Of a stretch of 6,253 nucleotides of DNA, positions 1-4,816 are shown in pieces. Below the pieces are notes generated by a model that was not told the DNA's origin, ran no database searches, and saw only the letters and a list, made by a program, of their open reading frames with translations. The stretch spans positions 1 to 6,253 of the forward strand of contig CAMKNF010000115.1 of the NCBI GenBank assembly GCA_946414115.1, in the 5' to 3' direction. Each line of letters begins with the position of its first letter. Position 1 is the first letter of the stretch. The translations under genes and the position numbers were made by a program. This DNA comes from an uncultured Ruminococcus sp. GTDB lineage: Bacteria; Bacillota; Clostridia; Oscillospirales; Acutalibacteraceae.

Positions 1-45
1 GATACTTGATGGTGACTGGAGTTCAGACGTGTGCTCTTCCGATCT
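1..45 (+). other. Illumina adapter/index contamination at contig end
   Basis: Bases 12-45 match exactly, from memory, the 34-base Illumina multiplexing adapter that begins GTGACTGGAGTTC and ends GCTCTTCCGATCT. Bases 1-3 (GAT) fit the end of the P7 flow-cell sequence, and bases 4-11 (ACTTGATG) sit where an 8-base i7 index would be, read as CATCAAGT in the other direction. Genomic sequence therefore begins at about base 46, after the T of the ligation overhang. This is sequencing-library sequence left untrimmed in the assembly. It has no biological meaning and should be masked. Confidence 0.97.
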
Positions 46-385
46 TCAGGAATATAAGGATAAAATTTTAAAGGCTAAAGATATTGACACCGTTGTTACG
101 GGTAAAAGGCTCGGACATCCCGTTCGTGCAATCAGAAATGCCTTTACACGTGAATACACAAAGGCAGAGTACAACTCATCAGAGGTTTCGGACGAGGAGC
201 TTGAAAATATGGGTATCGGCAAATTGCGTCTGGCTGTAAGAGAGGGTGACGTTTCAAACGGCACAGTACTTGCAGGTCAGGTAGCCTCTATGGTTAAAAA
301 GGAACAGCCGGCTCGTGAGATGATTGTTGAAATGTTCACACAGGCTGAAGAAGTATTGAACGGAGCGACAAAATGGGTAAAATAG
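46..385 (+). CDS. fabK: Enoyl-ACP reductase II, C-terminal part (5' truncated)
   Basis: This is the C-terminal roughly 113 residues of FabK, the FMN- and NAD(P)H-dependent enoyl-ACP reductase that performs the last reduction of each elongation cycle in many Firmicutes in place of FabI. The family is usually a little over 300 residues, so about two thirds is missing off the contig end, including the TIM-barrel flavin site. Recognisable family features are the segment KILKAKDIDTVVTGKRLGHP followed by VRAIRNAFTRE, and the late EGDVSNGTVLAGQ motif (FabK proteins typically have GDV..G...AGQ). The frame is open into the adapter, where a GTG at base 29 looks like a start but is artificial. The first fully genomic codon is CAG at 47. 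The stop TAG at 383-385 lies inside fabD: the two genes overlap by 13 bases, which suggests translational coupling. Confidence 0.93.
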
Positions 386-1275
386 CGTTTATTTTTTCGG
401 GACAGGGCGCACAGTACAGCGGAATGGGCAAGGAGCTTTATGACTTTTCTCCTGCCGCAAAGGCTGTTTATGATATGGCAGATTCCGTAAGAGAGGGTAC
501 TTCAAAGCAGTGCTTTGAGGGTAGTACAGAGGAGCTTTGCAAGACGGTGAACACACAGCCCTGCGTATTTACAGCCGACCTTGCGGCGGCTTATGCGCTT
601 GTTGAAAGGGGCATAAAGCCCGACTGCGTTGCAGGCTTTTCACTCGGCGAAATTGCGGCTCTTGCGTTTTCAAAAATGCTTTCAGACGAGGAGGCTTTTA
701 AGCTTGTCTGCAAAAGAGGAGAGCTTATGGATAAAGCGGCAACCGAAAATCCGGGTGCAATGGCGGCTGTTATGAAGATTACGCCGCAGCAGGTTGAGGA
801 GATTTGCAGTAAGTTTGACAAGACATATCCCGTAAACTACAATTCTCCTGCACAGACTGTTGTAGCAACAACAAGCGAAAATGCAGATAAATTCTGCGAA
901 GCCGTAAAGGAAGCAGGCGGCAGAGCAAAGCTGCTTGCAGTAAGCGGAGCATTCCATTCGCCGTTTATGGCAGAAGCCGCTGACGGACTTGCAGAGTATA
1001 TGGAGAATGTTGATTTCTCACAGCCCGAAACCGTAATTTACTCGGACGTAACGGCAAAGCCTTACGAGGGCGATTATAAGGCTCTTGTAAAGGCTCAGGT
1101 TGAAAGCCCCGTAAAGTGGCAGACAATCGTTGAAAATATGGTTGCCGATGGCGTTGATACGTTTATTGAGGTCGGAGTAGGTAAAACACTGACAGGTCTT
1201 GTAAAGAGAATCAACGGCGACGTAAAGGCATTCAAGGTTGAAACTCCTGCCGATATTGAGGCGCTGGAGCTTTGA
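373..1275 (+). CDS. fabD: Malonyl-CoA:ACP transacylase
   Basis: FabD transfers the malonyl group from malonyl-CoA to the phosphopantetheine arm of acyl carrier protein, supplying the extender unit for FabF. The 300-residue protein has the normal family length. It shows GQGAQ at residues 10-14 (oxyanion region), the nucleophile elbow GFSLGE at 88-93 with Ser90, Arg115 in the KRGELM segment (binds the malonyl carboxylate), NYNSPAQ at 155-161, catalytic His195 in GAFHSP, Gln250 in SPVKWQ, and the late EVGVGKTLTGL motif. Ser-His-Gln and Arg all correspond to the E. coli enzyme. The ATG at 373 is preceded by GGAG at 362-365, seven bases away, inside the end of fabK. The 63-base gap to fabG holds no convincing terminator. 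Confidence 0.98.
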   Translation: MGKIAFIFSGQGAQYSGMGKELYDFSPAAKAVYDMADSVREGTSKQCFEGSTEELCKTVNTQPCVFTADLAAAYALVERGIKPDCVAGFSLGEIAALAFSKMLSDEEAFKLVCKRGELMDKAATENPGAMAAVMKITPQQVEEICSKFDKTYPVNYNSPAQTVVATTSENADKFCEAVKEAGGRAKLLAVSGAFHSPFMAEAADGLAEYMENVDFSQPETVIYSDVTAKPYEGDYKALVKAQVESPVKWQTIVENMVADGVDTFIEVGVGKTLTGLVKRINGDVKAFKVETPADIEALEL

Positions 1276-1325
1276 TTTAATATACATTTCGCAGGGCAGA
1301 TTTTGTGTTCCTGCCGCAGAAATTC

Positions 1326-1331
1326 GGAGGT
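1326..1331 (+). promoter_or_regulatory. Shine-Dalgarno that fixes the fabG start
   Basis: GGAGGT ends seven bases before the ATG at 1339. It settles the fabG start at MDFTNK rather than at an upstream in-frame TTG (1303), whose extra residues (MCSCRRNSEVNN) are not part of the family fold and which has no ribosome binding site. Confidence 0.9.
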
Positions 1332-1338
1332 AAACAAT

Positions 1339-2082
1339 ATGGATTTTACAAATAAAACAGCCGTAGTAACAGGCGGCTCAAGAGGAATCGGTCTTGCAAT
1401 CGCAACAAAGCTTGCACAGGGCGGTGCAAACATTGCAATTCTTTATGTCGGTGACGAGAGCGAGGGCATCAAGGCAAAGGAAGAGCTTTCGCAGTACGGC
1501 ACAAAGGTTGAGCAGTATTTCTGCGACGTATCCGACTTTGAGGCTTCACAGAAGGTAGTTGAGCAGGTTATCAAGGAGTTCGGCGGAATCGACTTCCTTA
1601 TCAACAACGCAGGAATCACACGTGACAAGCTCATTCTCAATATGGATGAAAAGGACTTTGACGCAGTAATCGGCGTAAACCTCAAGGGTACTTTCAATAT
1701 GATTAAGCACACCTACAAGCACTTTATGAAAAAGCGTTTCGGCAGAATCGTAAGCACTTCTTCAATCGTAGGTCTTAACGGCAACGCAGGACAGGCTAAC
1801 TATTCCGCATCAAAGGCAGGCATTATCGGACTTACAAAGTCAGTTGCAAAGGAGCTTGCAGGCAGAGGAGTTACAGCCAACGCAGTTGCACCCGGTTATA
1901 TCGGAACAGATATGACAAACGTGCTTTCCGACAAGATTAAGGACGCTATGAAGGCGCAGATTCCCGCAAAGCGCATCGGTACTCCCGAGGACGTTGCAAA
2001 CGTTGTAGCATTCCTTTGCTCCGACGAAGCATCTTACGTTACAGGCGAGGTTATCCGTGTAGACGGCGGCCTTGCAATGTGA
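1339..2082 (+). CDS. fabG: 3-oxoacyl-ACP reductase
   Basis: FabG is the NADPH-dependent short-chain dehydrogenase that reduces 3-ketoacyl-ACP to (R)-3-hydroxyacyl-ACP after the FabF condensation. From the ATG at 1339 the protein is 247 residues, typical of the family. It has the Rossmann cofactor motif TGGSRGIG at 11-18, a conserved Asp in CDVSD near 63, NNAG at 89-92, Asn114 in IGVNLKG, catalytic Ser142, Tyr155 and Lys159 (YSASK), the PGYIGTDM segment near 185-192, and a C-terminal VTGEVIRVDGG typical of FabG. The complete Asn-Ser-Tyr-Lys tetrad argues for an active enzyme. Many short-chain dehydrogenases look similar, but position between fabD and fabF makes the FabG assignment secure. It is followed by an AT-rich 52-base spacer with heptamer repeats. 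Confidence 0.97.
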   Translation: MDFTNKTAVVTGGSRGIGLAIATKLAQGGANIAILYVGDESEGIKAKEELSQYGTKVEQYFCDVSDFEASQKVVEQVIKEFGGIDFLINNAGITRDKLILNMDEKDFDAVIGVNLKGTFNMIKHTYKHFMKKRFGRIVSTSSIVGLNGNAGQANYSASKAGIIGLTKSVAKELAGRGVTANAVAPGYIGTDMTNVLSDKIKDAMKAQIPAKRIGTPEDVANVVAFLCSDEASYVTGEVIRVDGGLAM

Positions 2083-2091
2083 GTCGCCACT

Positions 2092-2119
2092 AATTTTTAA
2101 TTATTAATTGTTAATTTTC
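2092..2119 (+). repeat. Four AT-rich heptamers between fabG and fabF
   Basis: Four consecutive 7-base units share an AATT core: AATTTTT, AATTATT, AATTGTT and AATTTTC. They occupy most of the spacer before the fabF ribosome binding site and keep that region free of secondary structure. The period and copy number match the heptamer array at 3906-3933 read on the other strand, so both may derive from one dispersed repeat family. AT-rich spacers can look repetitive by chance. Confidence 0.5.
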
Positions 2120-2124
2120 TCGTT

Positions 2125-2130
2125 GGAGGT
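2125..2130 (+). promoter_or_regulatory. Shine-Dalgarno that fixes the fabF start
   Basis: GGAGGT lies four bases before the ATG at 2135 (MSRRVVVTG). This rules out the longer in-frame reading from a TTG at 2108, which lies inside the AT-rich repeat and would place the ribosome binding site within the coding sequence. Confidence 0.9.
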
Positions 2131-2134
2131 AAAT

Positions 2135-3364
2135 ATGAGCAGAAGAGTAGTAGTAACAGGACTTGGCGCAATCACTCCCGTCGGCAATGACGTTGATACA
2201 ATGTGGAAAAATCTTGTTGACGGCGTTTGCGGTATTGAAACAATCACAGACTTTGACACAAGCGAATTAAAGGTTCACATTGCAGGTACGGTAAAGGACT
2301 TTGAACCCGAAAAATACATTGAAAAAAGAGAAGTAAGAAAGCTTGACCTTTACACCCAGTACGCTCTTGCGGCTGCACAGCAGGCTGTTGACGACAGCGG
2401 CATTATGGGCAAGATTGACGAAAACCGTTTCGGCGTTTACATAGGCGCAGGTATCGGCGGACTTCACACATTTGAGAAGAACACAATCGCTATGGAAAAG
2501 GGCGGTGCAAAGAAGGTTTCTCCGTTCTTCATTCCTATGATGATCGGCAACATCGCAACAGGTAACGTTGCTATTCGCTTCAACGCAAAGGGTGCGTCAC
2601 TTTCTGTAATCAGCGCCTGCGCAACAGGTACAAACTCGATCGGCGAGGCTTTCCACGCAGTAAAGGACGGATATGTTGACGCCGTAATCGCAGGCGGTAC
2701 CGAGGCTGTTATTTCTCCGCTCACAATCGCAGGCTTCCAAAACATCAAGGCTCTTTCAACTAACCCAGACCCGAAGAAGGCTTCACGTCCGTTTGACAAG
2801 GATCGTGACGGCTTTATTATGGGCGAGGGCGCAGGTATGCTTATCCTTGAAGAATACGAGCACGCAAAGGCAAGAGGTGCAAAGATTTACGCTGAATTCT
2901 GCGGCTACGGCAACACCTGTGACGCTCACCACGTAACTGCTCCCGACCCCGAGGGTGCAGGACTTGCAAGAGCAATTGAAATTGCATTTGAAGAGGCAAA
3001 CGTTCCCGACGACGCAGAAATCTATATCAACGCACATGGCACAAGCACACACTTAAACGATTTAACAGAAACAATGGCTATCAAAACCGCTCTCGGTCAG
3101 AAAGCATATGACGTTAACATCAGCTCGACAAAGTCAATGACAGGTCATATGCTCGGCGCAACAGGCGCAGTAGAGGCAATTGCCGCAATCAAGGCTCTTG
3201 ACGAGGGCGTTATTCCCCCGACAATCAACCTTGACGAGCCTGACGAGGGGCTTGACCTCAACTACACTCCCAATAAGGCTGTTAAGCGCAATGTAAACGT
3301 TGCGGCTTCAACAAACCTCGGCTTCGGCGGTCACGACGCTTGCGTTGTATTCAAAAAGATTTAA
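2135..3364 (+). CDS. fabF: 3-oxoacyl-ACP synthase II (elongating condensing enzyme)
   Basis: FabF condenses malonyl-ACP with the growing acyl-ACP, the carbon-carbon bond-forming step of chain elongation. The protein is 409 residues from the chosen ATG, as expected for KAS II. The N-terminus RRVVVTGLGAITPVGND is characteristic. The active site is Cys162 in SACATGTNSIGEA, His301 in NAHGTSTHLND, Lys333 and His338 in KSMTGHMLGATGAVE, with gating Phe397 in LGFGGHDA. The Cys-His-His triad shows a decarboxylating elongation condensing enzyme, not the Cys-His-Asn FabH type. Small departures from the commonest sequences are HLND after HGTST and Asp401 where Asn is frequent in GGxN; neither touches the catalytic triad. 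It is separated from accB by 24 bases, consistent with one transcript. FabB-type function cannot be excluded by sequence alone. Confidence 0.97.
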   Translation: MSRRVVVTGLGAITPVGNDVDTMWKNLVDGVCGIETITDFDTSELKVHIAGTVKDFEPEKYIEKREVRKLDLYTQYALAAAQQAVDDSGIMGKIDENRFGVYIGAGIGGLHTFEKNTIAMEKGGAKKVSPFFIPMMIGNIATGNVAIRFNAKGASLSVISACATGTNSIGEAFHAVKDGYVDAVIAGGTEAVISPLTIAGFQNIKALSTNPDPKKASRPFDKDRDGFIMGEGAGMLILEEYEHAKARGAKIYAEFCGYGNTCDAHHVTAPDPEGAGLARAIEIAFEEANVPDDAEIYINAHGTSTHLNDLTETMAIKTALGQKAYDVNISSTKSMTGHMLGATGAVEAIAAIKALDEGVIPPTINLDEPDEGLDLNYTPNKAVKRNVNVAASTNLGFGGHDACVVFKKI

Positions 3365-3388
3365 AGTTAATCTGAAAGGACATTACTT

Positions 3389-3856
3389 ATGTATAACACT
3401 GAACAAATCAAGGAGTTAATAAAGGTTCTTGAGGAATCATCATTATCCGTACTTGAAATTGTTGAAAAGGACGGCTCGAAAATCCGTCTTGAAAAGGCTC
3501 AGCCTGCACAGCAGATTGTAAATACAATCCCTGTTGCAAACGGCGTAGCAGCTCCGGCACCCATTCCCGCAGCGCCCGTTGAGTCAGCTCCTGCGGTTAC
3601 TTCGGCTCCTGTTGCAGATAGTTCAAAAACAATTGACGCTCCTATCGTAGGCGTTTTCTATGCCGCTTCCGCTCCCGGAAAGACCCCCTATGTAAGTGTA
3701 GGCAAAAAGGTCAAGAAGGGCGACGTTGTCTGCATTATCGAGGCTATGAAGTGTATGAATGAGATTCAGGCTGAAGAGGACGGCGAAATTGTTGAAGTTC
3801 TCGTCAAGGACGGCGAGCTTGTAGAATACGGTCAGCCGCTGTTCAAAATTAACTAA
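3389..3856 (+). CDS. accB: Biotin carboxyl carrier protein of acetyl-CoA carboxylase
   Basis: AccB carries the biotin that AccC carboxylates and the AccA/AccD transferase unloads onto acetyl-CoA. The 155-residue protein has the usual three parts: an N-terminal region (about 1-38, containing LIKVLEESSLSVLEIVEKDG), a flexible Ala/Pro-rich linker (about 39-80), and a C-terminal biotinyl domain (about 82-155). The biotin acceptor is Lys121 in IIEAMKCMNEI. The segment APIVGVFYAASAPGKTPYV at 84-102 is the thumb region that separates AccB from the biotinyl domains of other carboxylases. The residue after the acceptor Lys is Cys122, where Met is usual. AAAGGA at 3375-3380 precedes the ATG by eight bases. 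The stop is followed within 15 bases by a repeat-rich gap before fabZ. Confidence 0.97.
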   Translation: MYNTEQIKELIKVLEESSLSVLEIVEKDGSKIRLEKAQPAQQIVNTIPVANGVAAPAPIPAAPVESAPAVTSAPVADSSKTIDAPIVGVFYAASAPGKTPYVSVGKKVKKGDVVCIIEAMKCMNEIQAEEDGEIVEVLVKDGELVEYGQPLFKIN

Positions 3857-3857
3857 T

Positions 3858-3866
3858 AAAAGGAAA
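3858..3866 (+). repeat. Left copy of 9-base direct repeat flanking the palindromic element
   Basis: AAAAGGAAA begins two bases after the accB stop and recurs exactly at 4344-4352, where it forms the fabZ ribosome binding site. The copies lie on either side of the 3868-4343 palindrome. They could be a target-site duplication made when that element inserted between accB and fabZ, but the motif is purine-rich and Shine-Dalgarno-like, so chance is possible. Confidence 0.45.
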
Positions 3867-3905
3867 TCAGGTTATCCCTTTTAGTAAGCTAAACTATAAT
3901 ATAAT

Positions 3906-3933
3906 GCGGAATGCGGAATTAGGAATGCGGAAT
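3906..3933 (+). repeat. Tandem heptamer array (GCGGAAT)
   Basis: Four contiguous 7-base units: GCGGAAT, GCGGAAT, TAGGAAT, GCGGAAT. They are followed by TAATGGTCGCTTCGCTCC, a context I associate with dispersed repeats in gut Clostridia (recollection, not searched). The array lies just inside the left outer arm of the palindromic element and has no counterpart inside the right arm, so it is an asymmetric part of the structure. Confidence 0.8.
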
Positions 3934-3976
3934 TAATGGTCGCTTCGCTCCGAATTTGTAATGTTGCGTGTTGTTT

Positions 3977-3995
3977 GGAAAGGTTTGTTTTCCTC
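3977..3995 (+). repeat. 19-base direct repeat, copy 1
   Basis: This stretch begins GGAAAGGTTTG and ends CTC. It recurs at 4050-4068 with two mismatches, 73 bases downstream. A third, inverted and more diverged version lies at 4137-4152. The repeated use of this module supports assembly of the gap from duplicated or inverted pieces. Confidence 0.65.
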
Positions 3996-4020
3996 AGGTT
4001 AATTGATATATCGACAACGT

Positions 4021-4051
4021 TTCGGGACGTGTAGGAACCCGTCCCCTACGG
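4021..4051 (+). repeat. Dispersed hairpin unit A
   Basis: A 31-base unit starts TTCGGGACGT and ends GTCCCCTACGG. Its stem GGGACG (4024-4029) pairs with CGTCCC (4040-4045) around a 10-base loop. It has the same length and ends as unit C (4160-4190), which is inverted; only the loop differs. Such a conserved stem with a variable loop is typical of short dispersed palindromic repeats. Confidence 0.75.
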
Positions 4052-4068
4052 AAAGGTTTGCTTTTCTC
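4050..4068 (+). repeat. 19-base direct repeat, copy 2
   Basis: This is the second copy of the module at 3977-3995, beginning GGAAAGGTTTGC. It directly follows hairpin unit A and pairs imperfectly (14 of 16) with 4137-4152, so it also extends the inner inverted arms. Confidence 0.65.
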
Positions 4069-4105
4069 TATAACTACGGTTTATTTGGTATAGTTTAATT
4101 TCAAC

Positions 4106-4133
4106 TTCGGACACGGCACGCCGTGTCCCTACG
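4106..4133 (+). repeat. Dispersed hairpin unit B, central strong stem-loop
   Basis: GGACACGGC (4109-4117) pairs perfectly with GCCGTGTCC (4120-4128) around a two-base loop, making a near-perfect 20-base palindrome. It is bordered by TTCGG on the left and CCCTACG on the right, the same borders as units A and C, so it appears to be a shortened relative. It is the strongest local hairpin in the gap. It is not followed by a T-run, so it is not a standard intrinsic terminator. Confidence 0.8.
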
Positions 4134-4159
4134 ACTAAAAACAAACGTTTCCAATATCG

Positions 4160-4190
4160 CCGTAGGGGACGGCATCCCTGACGTCCCGAA
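4160..4190 (-). repeat. Dispersed hairpin unit C (inverted copy)
   Basis: Read on the minus strand this starts TTCGGGACGT and ends GTCCCCTACGG, the same as unit A apart from the loop. Its own stem is GGGACG (4166-4171) with CGTCCC (4182-4187), with a 10-base loop. Because it is inverted relative to unit A, the two can also pair with one another to form the long inner arms of the palindrome, giving two mutually exclusive folds. Confidence 0.75.
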
Positions 4191-4266
4191 ACGTCACCTA
4201 TATATCAATTTAAAATTCGGGCTGCAATTTTCTCCAAACAAACCGACTTTTCCACTCGATTTGCCC

Positions 4267-4281
4267 GCCGAGGCACTCGGC
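4267..4281. repeat. Small GC-rich hairpin near the right arm
   Basis: GCCGAG (4267-4272) and CTCGGC (4276-4281) form a perfect six-base-pair stem with a GCA loop, about 78 bases before fabZ. It is followed by TAAATTATAG rather than a T-run, so terminator function is doubtful. It belongs to the right half of the palindromic element. Confidence 0.5.
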
Positions 4282-4343
4282 TAAATTATAGTTTATCTCA
4301 TTAAGTAAGCCAAAATTAAAAGCTTAATTAAAGGGATAATCAG

Positions 4344-4352
4344 AAAAGGAAA
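4344..4352 (+). promoter_or_regulatory. fabZ ribosome binding site, also right copy of 9-base direct repeat
   Basis: AAAAGGAAA supplies the AAGGA core eight bases before the fabZ ATG at 4359, and it is identical to 3858-3866 beyond the other end of the palindromic element. If the element inserted here, the duplication would have preserved the fabZ ribosome binding site. Confidence 0.6.
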
Positions 4353-4358
4353 ATAACT

Positions 4359-4781
4359 ATGCTTAATCAGGAAGAAATCAAAAAAATACTCCCTCACCGT
4401 GACAATATGCTCCTTGTTGAAGAGGCTGAAAGCGTAGACGAAAATACGGCAAAGGGCAGATATACAATCAAAGGCGACGAATTCTTTTTGCAGGGACATT
4501 TCCCCGGCAACCCGGTTGTTCCGGGCGTTATCCTCTGCGAAATGATGGGACAGGCAAGCTGTTGCCTGCTTGCAGACAAGGTTAAAAACTGCACGCCTTA
4601 TTTTACAAAAATGAACAACGTAAAGTTCAAAAATCCCGTAAAGCCGGGTGATACCCTTGAAAGCGTTTGCACACTGACAAAGAGCAGAGGTGCATTCTAC
4701 TTTATTGATGCAAAGGGTTATGTTGACGGCAAGCTGTGCGTTAGCGCCGAGCTGTCGTTCGCTCTTGTTGAGAATAAGTAA
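4359..4781 (+). CDS. fabZ: 3-hydroxyacyl-ACP dehydratase
   Basis: FabZ removes water from 3-hydroxyacyl-ACP to give trans-2-enoyl-ACP, the substrate of FabK. The 140-residue protein is a single hot-dog fold of normal family length. It opens with IKKILPHRDNMLLVEE (the LPHR motif is typical of FabZ), then carries the catalytic His47 in GHFPGNPVVPGV and the catalytic Glu61 in ILCEMMGQAS. The central helix motif and the segment VKFKNPVKPGDTL near 88-100 also match the family. The FabZ-type motifs and position argue against FabA. It lies right after the palindromic gap and 35 bases before accC. Cys residues at 60, 68, 69 and 78 are noted but have no known catalytic role. Confidence 0.97.
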   Translation: MLNQEEIKKILPHRDNMLLVEEAESVDENTAKGRYTIKGDEFFLQGHFPGNPVVPGVILCEMMGQASCCLLADKVKNCTPYFTKMNNVKFKNPVKPGDTLESVCTLTKSRGAFYFIDAKGYVDGKLCVSAELSFALVENK

Positions 4782-4816
4782 TTACCTATTAACGCAATAA
4801 AATTGGAAGTGAAAAG

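Larger units (their letters stand above)
3868..4343. repeat. Nested imperfect palindrome / MITE-like composite element in the operon
   Basis: This fills the gene-free gap between accB and fabZ (3857-4358). Moving inward it contains: outer arms 3872-3890 and 4321-4339 (17 of 19 paired, tip TTATCCCTTT); TAAACTATAAT at 3890-3900 with its exact complement at 4285-4295; TTGTTTGGA at 3971-3979 with its complement at 4233-4241; long arms 4001-4051 and 4160-4210 (42 of 51 paired, no gaps); 4050-4065 with 4137-4152 (14 of 16); and a central hairpin at 4109-4128. The right outer arm holds about 26 bases that the left lacks. No reading frame resembling a protein or transposase is visible. The symmetry suggests a non-autonomous inserted element or a stack of dispersed repeats. 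As RNA it could fold into a long structured spacer inside the fab/acc message. Confidence 0.75.

Noticed and set aside
1291..1315. Stem-loop between fabD and fabG (GCAGG with CCTGC, or GGCAG with CTGCC)
   Set aside because: The stems are only five base pairs with loops of 12-14 bases, there is no following T-run, and the alternatives compete; too weak to call.
1303..1338. In-frame upstream TTG start that would extend FabG by 12 residues
   Set aside because: There is no ribosome binding site before it, the extra residues do not belong to the reductase fold, and a strong GGAGGT precedes the ATG at 1339.
2108..2134. In-frame upstream TTG start that would extend FabF by nine residues
   Set aside because: It lies in the AT-rich heptamer repeat. 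The GGAGGT at 2125-2130 clearly serves the ATG at 2135, where family homology begins.
3858..3882. Possible intrinsic terminator after accB (AAAAGG pairing with CCTTTT)
   Set aside because: The stem is only six mostly A-T pairs with a 13-base loop, and the downstream fab/acc genes appear to need read-through.
4261..4290. Possible promoter for fabZ (TTGCCC, 18 bases, ATTATA)
   Set aside because: Both boxes match consensus poorly and the spacing region is taken up by the GCCGAG/CTCGGC hairpin. Other TATAAT-like strings (3895-3905, 4069-4074, 6184-6189) lack a -35 partner.
3901..4358. CRISPR array or riboswitch in the repeat-rich gap
   Set aside because: Repeats are short, unevenly spaced and inverted relative to each other, with no regular spacer pattern. 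I could not recognise a conserved riboswitch core.
4293..4499. Minus-strand 68-codon open frame covering the gap end and start of fabZ
   Set aside because: It overlaps the well-supported fabZ coding strand, has no recognisable motif or ribosome binding site, and looks like a chance antisense frame.
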